A stretch of DNA of 64,000 bases from assembly GCF_014645815.1 (NCBI RefSeq), contig NZ_BMML01000001.1:124001-188000 (forward strand). Reading direction: 5' to 3'. Source of the stretch: Streptomyces fuscichromogenes. Its GTDB lineage: Bacteria; Actinomycetota; Actinomycetes; Streptomycetales; Streptomycetaceae. Shown here in pieces: positions 1-7,331 of the stretch (positions within the stretch are counted from its first letter, which is position 1; each line of letters opens with the position of its first letter). Both the position numbers and the translations under genes were made by a program. The notes under the pieces were generated by a model. It saw only the letters and a program-made list of their open reading frames with translations. It was not told the origin of the DNA and searched no databases.

Positions 1-7
1 CCGTCGC

Positions 8-667
8 GTGAAGCTCACTCCGCTCCACGAGCGTCTCCTTGCCGACATTCTCGACCTTGGCTCTCCCTATCCTCTGGTCCTCACCGGCGGATATGCCGTG
101 CAGGCCCACGGCTTGGTCGAACGCTTCAGCCGCGACCTGGATGTTGCCACGGAGAACCCCGCCCCGATGGAGGAGATCGTCGCTTCCCTCACAGCCGGAC
201 TCACCGTGCGCGGATGGCGGACGACACATGTCCAGACCGCCCCGCTCAGTGGCCGGTTCCTGGTCACCGACCCAGCCACCGGCGAGGAGTGCGAGGTGGA
301 CGTCCTGAAGGAGGCATTCTGGGCCCCGCCCGCGCAGACCCCTTACGGTCCCGTCCTCTCCCTCGACGACGTGATCGGCGCCAAGGTCCGCGCCCTCGCC
401 GACCGCGACACCGTCCGCGACCTCATCGACGTCCAAGCGGCTTCCCGTCACCGGTCCACTGCCGGCCTCGAAGCCCTCGGCCGCCGCCGCACCCACGACG
501 AATTCAGTCTGGAGGACCTGCGCGACCGACTCGTCGGCGCGGACTGGTACGAGGACGAGGACTATGCGGCCTACGGTCTCAGCTCCCGGCAAATCGAAGA
601 ACTCAAGGCGTGGGCGCTTGAGTGGGCGGAGGACTTGGGCGCGCGGATCCACGAGGAGAACGCCTGA
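8..667 (+). CDS. AbiEii/AbiGii-type nucleotidyltransferase-like protein
   Basis: This 219-residue protein carries the minimal nucleotidyltransferase signature. It has GGYAVQAHG near residue 27, then RFSRDLDV (the D-x-D metal pair), and a third acidic position in CEVDVLKE near residue 97. AbiEii toxins, MNT-type proteins and stand-alone nucleotidyltransferases share this core and transfer NMPs to RNA or protein. The acidic C-terminal half is typical of AbiEii-like proteins. The start shown is a GTG, but the frame is open to the window edge, so the true start may lie upstream. No AbiEi-type antitoxin gene lies downstream. One could precede it outside the window. Toxin activity is an inference; the fold assignment is fairly secure. 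Confidence 0.75.
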   Translation: MKLTPLHERLLADILDLGSPYPLVLTGGYAVQAHGLVERFSRDLDVATENPAPMEEIVASLTAGLTVRGWRTTHVQTAPLSGRFLVTDPATGEECEVDVLKEAFWAPPAQTPYGPVLSLDDVIGAKVRALADRDTVRDLIDVQAASRHRSTAGLEALGRRRTHDEFSLEDLRDRLVGADWYEDEDYAAYGLSSRQIEELKAWALEWAEDLGARIHEENA

Positions 668-719
668 CAAGTTGAGTTGCGTCCGCTCGCTTTCCGATCT
701 TCCGCCCTGCCGATCACCG

Positions 720-1352
720 TCAACCGGGAAAACCCGTCTGGGCGCCTGGCCTCTGAGGCGGGGCGAGCGGGGCGATCTCACGGTCGAAGAAAGCATGGAA
801 TCCCTCACCGAGCTCGTAGAGCGTGTCGAATCCGAGCGATGTCTCCCGGATCAGCGATCGCTCGGTGAAACAGTTGGCGCCTGCCGCGTTCCCGTCATCG
901 TCGTAGACCACCTCGTACATGGCCGCGTCCCCGAGAATCACCACTTCCGGAACCGGGCGTTCCTTCTCGATGTCCGAGATCTCGCGGGCGTCCAGCACCG
1001 TGATGTCGTCGCCCAGCTCCACGCGCACCCGCAGCACGAAGAACTCCCACTGCACGTACGGTGTGATCGGGAACTCCACGACGCGAAGACGGCGGTGCCG
1101 GATGCCGAGCTGCGCAGCCTTCTGGAGTTCCCGCGCATAGTCGTCATGTCTCTCGTCGGCGAGGGACAGTGCCCGCGTCCAGTCACCCGCGGCGAAAGCC
1201 TCCCAGCTGGCGAAGCCCCGCTCCTTGAAATGCTGCCCCCGTTCGAGCTTGTTCAGGAAGCCGATGCCGCTGTTGTAGACCCGGCCGAAGTCCGCGTGAT
1301 ACGTGGGGCGGTCCATGCGCTCGGAAACACCGCTGGGGAAGGAATCAAACAC
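720..1352 (-). CDS. DUF6879 family protein
   Basis: This 210-residue soluble protein has the features of the actinobacterial DUF6879 family: an acidic, aromatic-rich middle with VQWEFFVLRVRVELGDD, and near the end the stretch AMYEVVYDDDGNAAGANCF. Family function is unknown. In Streptomyces these genes often sit beside XRE regulators and DUF397 genes, so a regulatory role is suspected. The GTG start overlaps the end of the upstream small gene by 8 bases, which suggests translational coupling. An internal ATG at 1316 is an alternative start, and neither start has a clear ribosome binding site. The gene converges on the nucleotidyltransferase gene. Confidence 0.7.
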   Translation of the reverse strand: MFDSFPSGVSERMDRPTYHADFGRVYNSGIGFLNKLERGQHFKERGFASWEAFAAGDWTRALSLADERHDDYARELQKAAQLGIRHRRLRVVEFPITPYVQWEFFVLRVRVELGDDITVLDAREISDIEKERPVPEVVILGDAAMYEVVYDDDGNAAGANCFTERSLIRETSLGFDTLYELGEGFHAFFDREIAPLAPPQRPGAQTGFPG

Positions 1353-1614
1353 TGGGGATATCCGGCTTCGCCGCGACGAGCATGTTCCTCGGGATGACCA
1401 CGAGTCGTTCGTCCGCCCCGATCGACACCCCGTCGGGCAGGTTCGCGCCGAGCGACTGGGTGAGGTCCCGGCCGATGACGGCGATGTCTCCGTTGGCGAG
1501 TTCCCAGATGTCCGGGCAGTCGGGGGTACCGGTTGTGTTTCCCAGCTCTTGGGGCGATTTTCCCAGCCGCCGTTTGAAAGTCGTGGCCGGATCCGCTTCC
1601 CATGGCCTGGTCAC
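1345..1614 (-). CDS. small hypothetical protein upstream of the DUF6879 gene
   Basis: This 89-residue protein has a short strand-rich core (CPDIWELANGDIAVIGRD, then a hydrophobic segment around ERLVVIPRNML). I know the type as a frequent partner of DUF6879 genes in Streptomyces, but I cannot name a biochemical function. Its stop overlaps the start of the DUF6879 gene, so the two form an operon. No membrane segment or signal peptide is present. Confidence 0.6.
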   Translation of the reverse strand: MTRPWEADPATTFKRRLGKSPQELGNTTGTPDCPDIWELANGDIAVIGRDLTQSLGANLPDGVSIGADERLVVIPRNMLVAAKPDIPSV

Positions 1615-1842
1615 TGGCGTCGCCCCCTCGAACGGTCCGGTGGCGGTACTGTAGCGCCGGACATGCTCGCCTGACCATGTGTTAAGTCCGGCCCGGGGCT
1701 GAAATGGCGGCGCGCGATGCCTCCTTGTCTCATCTCGCTCAAGAGTGGAACGATATTGAGCGGGAGAGGGAATCGCGTCGGCGTCTGAGTGGCGTTACTT
1801 TTCCGCCACGCTGTCGGAAAAACGAGCGAATGGAGGGGCGCT
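1615..1842. promoter_or_regulatory. divergent promoter region of the small gene and the effector/NLR pair
   Basis: This 228-base gap separates the leftward small gene from the rightward effector/NLR operon. It holds an inverted repeat with GTGGCG at 1789-1794 and CGCCAC at 1804-1809, about 34 bases before the effector start, and another with arms ACATG and CATGT near 1660-1680. A strong ribosome binding site, GGAGGGG, lies at 1832-1838, just before the GTG at 1843. Operator function is inferred. Confidence 0.4.
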
Positions 1843-2253
1843 GTGGACCCGGAGGTGACCTCGCTCGCACAAAGCGCAGGAACCACCTTGGTCACGCTGA
1901 TGGCGACCGATGCCTGGCAGCGCACGCGCGAGGGCCTCACACAGCTCTGGCGCCGGATGCAACCCGAGCGTGCCGAGATCGTAGCCGCCGAGTTGGAGGC
2001 CGGCCGCGAGGATGTCCTGGCCGCCATGGCGGCACATGACCAGGAGACGTTGAACGAACTGCGTCTGCAGTGGCAGGGCCTGGTACGGCGGCTGATCGTC
2101 AGCCGGCCTGCCGCCGCGGCGGAGCTGCGCGCGCTGCTGGACGAACTCGATCCCGACGGCACGGCTGCCCGGCGGATCACTCAGCACGCCACTGCTTCCG
2201 GCCAGGCCCGGATCTACCAGGCAGGACGAGACCAGCACATCGCCGATCGATGA
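1843..2253 (+). CDS. small helical putative effector with C-terminal amyloid-type motif
   Basis: I choose the GTG at 1843 because GGAGGGG lies 4-10 bases before it; the open frame extends 54 bases further upstream. The 136-residue protein starts VDPEVTSLAQSAGTTLVTLM, an amphipathic or hydrophobic segment, and continues as predicted helices. It ends with a short motif, RIYQAGRDQHI, at residues 123-133. Nearly the same motif occurs near the N-terminus of the next protein. An N-terminal helical domain with a short C-terminal motif matched in an adjacent NLR is the architecture described for bacterial Bell-domain effectors that signal through amyloid motifs (BASS). Membrane-damaging cell-death activity is inferred from this architecture only. 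The stop overlaps the next start as ATGA. Confidence 0.65.
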   Translation: MDPEVTSLAQSAGTTLVTLMATDAWQRTREGLTQLWRRMQPERAEIVAAELEAGREDVLAAMAAHDQETLNELRLQWQGLVRRLIVSRPAAAAELRALLDELDPDGTAARRITQHATASGQARIYQAGRDQHIADR

Positions 2254-4400
2254 CAGGCGGAATGGACGGTCACGCTGAGGACCGGGGGCGTGTCTACCAG
2301 GCGTCAGGTGACCAGCACATCAACGAACACCACCACTACGGCGACACGTCCGGGCCGAGTGGCCCGGACTCGGTCCGCCGCCCGGCGGTCGGGCGGTCTC
2401 CGGCCGTGCTGCGCGACCGCACAGAGGTGATGGAACGCCTGCGGGCAGGCGTCGAGGCGGGACGCGGCGGTGACGTCTACGTGCTGTACGGGATGGGCGG
2501 CTGCGGCAAGACAGCGGTCGCCTGTGCCTTCTTCCAGGTGGCCACCGGCAACCACGGCCGTGCGGGCCTGTGGGTCAACGCCTCCGACCGTGCGAGTCTG
2601 CGCGCCGGCATGCTGGCGGTCGCTGCCGACCGGGGGGCGAGCGACGGTGAACTGCTGGCTGCCCGCAACGGTCTACGTCCCGCGGCCGATCTCGTCTGGC
2701 AGTATCTCGACCGCTCCGCCGAGCCCTGGCTGCTGGTCCTCGACAACGCGGACGAGCCGGAGATCCTCCGGGACGGCAGCTGGCTGCGAACCAGCCCACG
2801 CGGCACCGTCGTGGTGACCACCCGCCGGGCAGCCGCCCGCTGGTGGCCAGGGGCCGAACTGCAGCACATCGGCGTACTGCCCCGGGAGGACGCCGCACTC
2901 GTGCTGTGCGACCTCGCCCCGCACAGCGGTACAGCCGAGCAGGCGGCACAGATCGCGGACCGGCTCGGGCGGCTGCCACTCGCCCTCACGCTGGCCGGCG
3001 GCTTCCTCTCCCATCAGGTGCTCGACCCCTGGACGATGGACGCATACGGGCATCACCTCGACGAAGACGAGCGGGTCCAGCTCATCGACCAAGGAGCGGA
3101 CGCGCTGTCCGAGGCGGATCCGCGGCACCTGGTCGGCCTGACCTGGCAACTGACACTCGACACGTTTGAGGCGCGCGGGCTGCCTGAAGCGGCGGCACTG
3201 CTCAGGCTGCTGGCCCGGTTCGCTCCGGAGCCGCTGCCGTTGTCCCTGCTCAACCGTGCCGACATCAGCGGAGTCCTCCCGCGCGCCCGTACCGAAACAG
3301 CGCTGAGAGCCCTGCTGGACCAGTCGCTGACCGAACTGGTCGACGTCGGCGTGCGCTCCGTACAGAGCCACGGAGTACTCCTCGACAGCGTGGCGGCGGC
3401 GACACCTGTCGAGCGGCTGCCCACTCTCGACGCGACGGCCGTGCGGCTGCTCGGTGCGGCCGTTCCCGCCGTACCCGACGCGGGCCCCCACGATCCGCAA
3501 CTGCGGCTGCTGGTCCCTCATGTGCTCGCCTTGCTGCGACGCATCGGCGAACCGACGGCACTGGCTGATGCGCTGGCCGTGGCGACGCGACTGTCGGTCG
3601 CCCTGCACCGCACCGGCGACTATCTCTCGGCCTGGGAGACCTCCCGTACCGCGGCGGACCTCGCACAGCAGTTCCTGGGCGCGGATCACCGTCTGGTACT
3701 GGCCGCCTGTTCCAGAGCCAGCCGGGCACTGTTCCGACTGGGCAGGTATGCCGAGGCCGAGGTGGCGCTCCACAGCGTGCGGGAAACGCAGGAGAGACTG
3801 TTCGGGGCCGACGACCCCGCCACCTTGGACAGCGGCTACGGCCTTCAGCTCGTGCTGGCGAACCTCGGCAGACGCGATGAATCGCTCGCGCTTCTCCGGG
3901 CCGTCGTCGCAGGCCGCCGTACGGCACTGGGCCCTGCGCACCCGCTGACCCTGCGTGCCCGCGCCAGTCTGCTGGAGATGCTGCCGGCTTCCGAGGTGGT
4001 CACCGAAGAAGGTGGCGCGCTGCTGTCACTGCCGTCGGAATGCGCCCGGCTCCTCGGACCCGATCACACGGTGACGCTGGGTGCCCGGCACAACCACGCC
4101 TGGGCGTTGTACCTCCTGGGCCGTTTCGACGAGGCCGACGAGGAGATTCAGCTTGCCGCCGAAGCCTATGTGAGGCGTTTCGGCCCCGAGTACCCGATCG
4201 TGCTCGCGGCCCGGCAGCTTCTCTCCCGGACCCGGTCCGCGCTCGGCCACGTGGACGTGGGGATCGAGCTGATGACCGACGTCGTCGCACGGCGGGAACG
4301 CGGCCTGGGCTCCGAGCACCCCTTCACGGTCGCGAGCCGTGAGCTGCTGAACGCGTACCGATCCGGTCGATGGCGTCCGCCCCAGCCGCCCGGCGGATGA
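2250..4400 (+). CDS. NB-ARC/STAND NTPase with TPR repeats (NLR-like protein)
   Basis: I place the start at ATG 2250, in the ATGA overlap with the effector gene, giving 716 residues. Residues 14-24 carry RVYQASGDQHI followed by a His-rich NEHHHYG, mirroring the C-terminus of the upstream protein. The NB-ARC core follows: Walker A GMGGCGKT at 81-88, Walker B LLVLDNAD at 161-168, the TVVVTTRR sensor strand at 186-193, and the GLPL-like RLPLALTLAG at 241-250. The C-terminal third (about 480-710) is tetratricopeptide repeat, with AWETSRTAADL-type units and GxxHPxT connectors. Such NLR-like STAND proteins are inactive until the repeat domain senses a ligand, then oligomerise. Here the N-terminal motif could template the partner. 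The trigger is unknown; a phage cue is plausible. Confidence 0.85.
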   Translation: MTGGMDGHAEDRGRVYQASGDQHINEHHHYGDTSGPSGPDSVRRPAVGRSPAVLRDRTEVMERLRAGVEAGRGGDVYVLYGMGGCGKTAVACAFFQVATGNHGRAGLWVNASDRASLRAGMLAVAADRGASDGELLAARNGLRPAADLVWQYLDRSAEPWLLVLDNADEPEILRDGSWLRTSPRGTVVVTTRRAAARWWPGAELQHIGVLPREDAALVLCDLAPHSGTAEQAAQIADRLGRLPLALTLAGGFLSHQVLDPWTMDAYGHHLDEDERVQLIDQGADALSEADPRHLVGLTWQLTLDTFEARGLPEAAALLRLLARFAPEPLPLSLLNRADISGVLPRARTETALRALLDQSLTELVDVGVRSVQSHGVLLDSVAAATPVERLPTLDATAVRLLGAAVPAVPDAGPHDPQLRLLVPHVLALLRRIGEPTALADALAVATRLSVALHRTGDYLSAWETSRTAADLAQQFLGADHRLVLAACSRASRALFRLGRYAEAEVALHSVRETQERLFGADDPATLDSGYGLQLVLANLGRRDESLALLRAVVAGRRTALGPAHPLTLRARASLLEMLPASEVVTEEGGALLSLPSECARLLGPDHTVTLGARHNHAWALYLLGRFDEADEEIQLAAEAYVRRFGPEYPIVLAARQLLSRTRSALGHVDVGIELMTDVVARRERGLGSEHPFTVASRELLNAYRSGRWRPPQPPGG

Positions 4401-4459
4401 CGGCGGGATGCGCGACGGTTCGTTCCGGGGAGCGGGTTTCTCCTGGTGGGCGCGGGCGG

Positions 4460-4963
4460 TCAGGGAGCCGCAGGCGGCCGGAAACCGGCCTCCTCCAGTT
4501 GGGCTTCGACGCCCAGGTCCACGCTGGCGTCGAGGAGTACGGCGCGTACGGTCTTGCCGCTGGGTGGGTGGGGGACGCAGTCCCAGCGGTCGGCGAGGGC
4601 GGTGACGAGCGCCAGGCCGCGTCCGCCCGCCCGGAGCCCATCGGCTTCGGCGGCGCCCGTCACGATCTGCGGGTAGAGGTCCCCGCGAGCGTCGCTGACC
4701 TCCACGCGCAGGCGCCCGGCCGACGGGTCGAAGACGAGCGTCAGCCGGAAGCAGCGGCCTGGCACGCGGCCGTGGATGACGGCGTTGGCAGCGAGCTCCG
4801 CGACCACGACTTCGGCACGCTCCGTGAGGTCGGGCGAGGCGCCCCAGGAACGCAGCTGGTTCACGCCGAGGAGCCGGGCGAGTCGTGTGCCGCGCCGCGT
4901 GGACGAGAGGAGCTGGGTGAACGTGTGTGCGGGCGCTTTGAGTTGGGGGGCTGGATGGTTCAT
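4460..4963 (-). CDS. ATP-binding protein, anti-sigma-factor-like HATPase
   Basis: This GHKL ATPase of about 167 residues resembles SpoIIAB/RsbW-type kinases. It has an N-box ELAANAVIHG, a G1-like VSDARGD, and a G2-like GGRGLALV followed by ALADRWDC. Streptomyces encode dozens of such HATPases next to XRE and DUF397 genes, as in the abaA and whiJ loci. Start ATG 4963 gives the usual N-terminus; an upstream ATG at 5038 is possible but would read through the divergent promoter. It is divergent from the XRE regulator. Its phosphorylation target, if any, cannot be read from the sequence. Confidence 0.85.
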   Translation of the reverse strand: MNHPAPQLKAPAHTFTQLLSSTRRGTRLARLLGVNQLRSWGASPDLTERAEVVVAELAANAVIHGRVPGRCFRLTLVFDPSAGRLRVEVSDARGDLYPQIVTGAAEADGLRAGGRGLALVTALADRWDCVPHPPSGKTVRAVLLDASVDLGVEAQLEEAGFRPPAAP

Positions 4964-5008
4964 GACGCCAGCGTGGTGGCCGGGAACGGGTGGGTGCGAC
5001 CCTGACGT

Positions 5009-5033
5009 CCCGTACGCGGAGTCACCGTACGGG
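5009..5033. promoter_or_regulatory. inverted repeat in the HATPase/XRE intergenic region
   Basis: The arms CCCGTACG (5009-5016) and CGTACGGG (5026-5033) are perfect, with a 9-base spacer. The repeat lies midway between the divergent HATPase and XRE genes, which suits an operator for the neighbouring XRE protein. Binding is inferred. Confidence 0.45.
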
Positions 5034-5131
5034 CACATGGAGTGGACGGTACGGTCGGATTTCCGTCACGCTGAGCGCGGGGCGACAGCCAAGGGACTGA
5101 CGTGGTGTGCGGACGGCGAGAGGGGCGGTCC

Positions 5132-6013
5132 ATGGACATCGACGAAGGGGATGCGGACGCGGGCGGGGGCGTGCGGGTGGCGACGGCGGGGGACTGGGAG
5201 CGGGAGCCGCACCCGTCGGACAGCCTGCGCACGTTCGGCGCGGTTGTCCAGGCGTTACGCGAACACGCGGGGCTCAGCCGGGCCGAGCTCGCCGCCCTGG
5301 TCCAGTACTCCAAGCACACCGTGGAGTCCGTGGAGTTGGGGCGCCGGATTCCGGACGAGGCGTTCGTGGAGCGCGCCGAGGCGGCACTCGGCAACACGGG
5401 TGCACTGCGCAAGGCCGCGCGCCATCTGACCCGGGGTGAGGCGGGACTTGCGGCGTGGTTCCGGCGGTGGGCTCGGCTGGAGCGGGAGGCAGTGAGCCTG
5501 TCTACGTACGAGTGCAGGCTGGTGCCGGGGTTGTTGCAGTCGGAGGCGTATGCGCGGGCACTCTTCGAGAATCGGATCCCGCTGCTGACGGATGAGCAGT
5601 TGGAGGCGCAGGTCGAGGCGAGGATGGAGCGGCAGCGAATGCTGCACGAGCGTCCAACAGTTCCGTTCCACTTCATCGTTGAGGAAGCGGTCCTGCGGCG
5701 GAGGCTGGGCGGAACCGAGGTACGGCGCGAGCAACTGAACCACGTTCTGGAGCGCACGTTGCCTCGCAATGTGACGTTGCAGATCATGCCGCTGGAAGCC
5801 GAGTACCACTCGTGCATGGATGGGCCTCTGCGCCTACTGGAGACCCCGGAAGGGCGTCGACTCGCATACTCGGAGGGCCAGGAAAGCGGGCGGCTGATTG
5901 GCGACGCGAAAGAGGTGAGAGTTCTCCAGCAGCGCTATGACACACTGCGGTCGCAGGCCCTGCACCCCAAAGATTCCCGGGCCTTGCTGGAGCGACTGCG
6001 AGGAGAGGCATGA
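5132..6013 (+). CDS. XRE-family regulator, Scr1 type with DUF5753
   Basis: I choose ATG 5132 because GAGAGGGG lies just before it. The protein has 293 residues. A helix-turn-helix of the XRE type covers roughly residues 35-90 (LREHAGLSRAELAALVQYS, then HTVESVELGRRIP). The DUF5753 domain follows, with its typical EREAVSLSTYE, LVPGLLQSEAYARAL, RQRMLHE and HFIVEEAVLRR blocks and the YDTLRSQAL end. These proteins pair with DUF397 proteins and HATPases; WhiJ is the best studied and represses development. The stop overlaps the DUF397 start as ATGA. Confidence 0.9.
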   Translation: MDIDEGDADAGGGVRVATAGDWEREPHPSDSLRTFGAVVQALREHAGLSRAELAALVQYSKHTVESVELGRRIPDEAFVERAEAALGNTGALRKAARHLTRGEAGLAAWFRRWARLEREAVSLSTYECRLVPGLLQSEAYARALFENRIPLLTDEQLEAQVEARMERQRMLHERPTVPFHFIVEEAVLRRRLGGTEVRREQLNHVLERTLPRNVTLQIMPLEAEYHSCMDGPLRLLETPEGRRLAYSEGQESGRLIGDAKEVRVLQQRYDTLRSQALHPKDSRALLERLRGEA

Positions 6014-6195
6014 GCACGACGGAACTCGCCTGGTTCAAGTCAAGCTATAGCGGTAGCTCGGGCGACGACTGCGTGGAGGTCGCGATCGCCGAACAGGCCG
6101 TCCACGTACGGGACTCCAAGGATGTGAGCCGTCCGGCGTTCGCGGTCGGGCGTGAGGGCTGGCGGTCGTTCGTGCGGTTCGTGGACCACGCCTGA
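6010..6195 (+). CDS. DUF397 small protein
   Basis: This 61-residue DUF397 protein has the standard WFKSSYSGSSGDDCVEVA start, the VHVRDSKD block, and a final WRSFVRFV. DUF397 partners bind Scr1/WhiJ-type XRE regulators and relieve or modify their DNA binding. The gene overlaps the regulator by 4 bases and has GAGGAGAGG before its ATG, so the two are made together. It converges on the EcsC-family gene 51 bases away. Confidence 0.92.
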   Translation: MSTTELAWFKSSYSGSSGDDCVEVAIAEQAVHVRDSKDVSRPAFAVGREGWRSFVRFVDHA

Positions 6196-6246
6196 GCGGA
6201 ACGGCGGACGCGACGGTGGCGGTCTGGTCGGGCGCCACCGCAGTAC

Positions 6247-7263
6247 TCACGTTGCGTCGGGCTGGGGGTCGTCGTCCTCGTCGTCGGTCGTCAGTGCGGC
6301 AGGGAGCGGCAGGCCGTACTTCTCGCACAGGAAGCGGGTCTGGCAGTACCGCTGGGCGTCGGCGGCCACCCTGCCGAGGACTGCGGCATTCATGCCCGCG
6401 CCGACGAGAATCCCGACGAACGGCACGACCTTGGCAACGTTCTGCACCGGTACCCTGGAGCCGGCCGGGCCGAGCTGCTGCATCAGCTTCTCCAGGGCGG
6501 CGACGAGACGGTGGTCGCTGCGGAGTTTCTGCGACCAGTTGACGCGTCCCTTGAGTGCGTGCGCCGCCCGGGCTGTGTCACGCAACGGCTCGGCCTTCGC
6601 CGCCTGGGCCATGAACGACCGGCGTACCAGGCGCTGGATGAAGACCTGCTCTTCGGGGTCCTTGGCGTCGTAACCGTACGAGTACGCGATGCGCGAGGCG
6701 ATCGACGTGCTCAGTACCTGGACGACGAGGATGTCCGCCGTCATCGCGGCGGGGATACCGGCGACGGGGACCAACGCCAGCACGCCCATGGCGCCGCCTT
6801 CGAAGGCGCCTGCGGTGCGCCACTTGAGGGTGTTGCGGGTCAGCAGGCGGTCGCAGAACTTGAGGTCCTGCTTCCGTAGTTCGGTGAAGCTGTCGAGTTC
6901 GAGCCCCTGCTTGCGGGCGATCTTCTCGACGTTTTTCGGTTCGTTGAGCTCCCTGGCCGACTCGTTGACCAGGTCAAGCAACGCCGCAGCGCCCGCGAGC
7001 GCCGGTCGCAGGGCCTTGTCGGCGACCGCGTCGCCCGCGCGCCGCATCGGTTCCGCTACAGCGTCCGGGACGGCGTCGGCAACCCGTCTGGTGGCTTTCC
7101 CCGCGACCTCGCCGGTGCGACTGAGCGCGGTGCTCGCCCAGTTGGGCAGGCCACGGCGGTTGTTGCGGCGCTGCCAGTGGTCGTTGAGCTTGGCCCACAC
7201 CTGTTTGTCGTACTCGCTCATCGCGGGTATTGCGCCGGGGAGTCTGTCGGCGTTGGTGCTCAC
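6247..7263 (-). CDS. EcsC-family protein, last gene of the helicase/methylase operon
   Basis: The GTG at 7263 has GGAG eight bases upstream and gives 338 residues; ATG 7221 is an alternative. The EcsC core is visible: GGAMGVLALVPVAGIP, then a hydrophobic ILVVQVLSTSIASRIAYSYG, and a second hydrophobic glycine-rich stretch, VVPFVGILVGAGMNAAV, near the C-terminus. The end is acidic (TTDDEDDDPQ). The family is named after B. subtilis EcsC; its biochemistry is unknown, and members are often found near membranes. The gene starts 68 bases after the methyltransferase gene on the same strand, so it is probably co-transcribed with it. A membrane-effector role is speculation. Confidence 0.8.
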   Translation of the reverse strand: MSTNADRLPGAIPAMSEYDKQVWAKLNDHWQRRNNRRGLPNWASTALSRTGEVAGKATRRVADAVPDAVAEPMRRAGDAVADKALRPALAGAAALLDLVNESARELNEPKNVEKIARKQGLELDSFTELRKQDLKFCDRLLTRNTLKWRTAGAFEGGAMGVLALVPVAGIPAAMTADILVVQVLSTSIASRIAYSYGYDAKDPEEQVFIQRLVRRSFMAQAAKAEPLRDTARAAHALKGRVNWSQKLRSDHRLVAALEKLMQQLGPAGSRVPVQNVAKVVPFVGILVGAGMNAAVLGRVAADAQRYCQTRFLCEKYGLPLPAALTTDDEDDDPQPDAT

Positions 7264-7331
7264 GGAAGTTCTCCGTTTCGACGGTGGTCCCTGAGGGCCG
7301 TGGTGTGGACCTGCTGGCGTTCTCGAACGGG

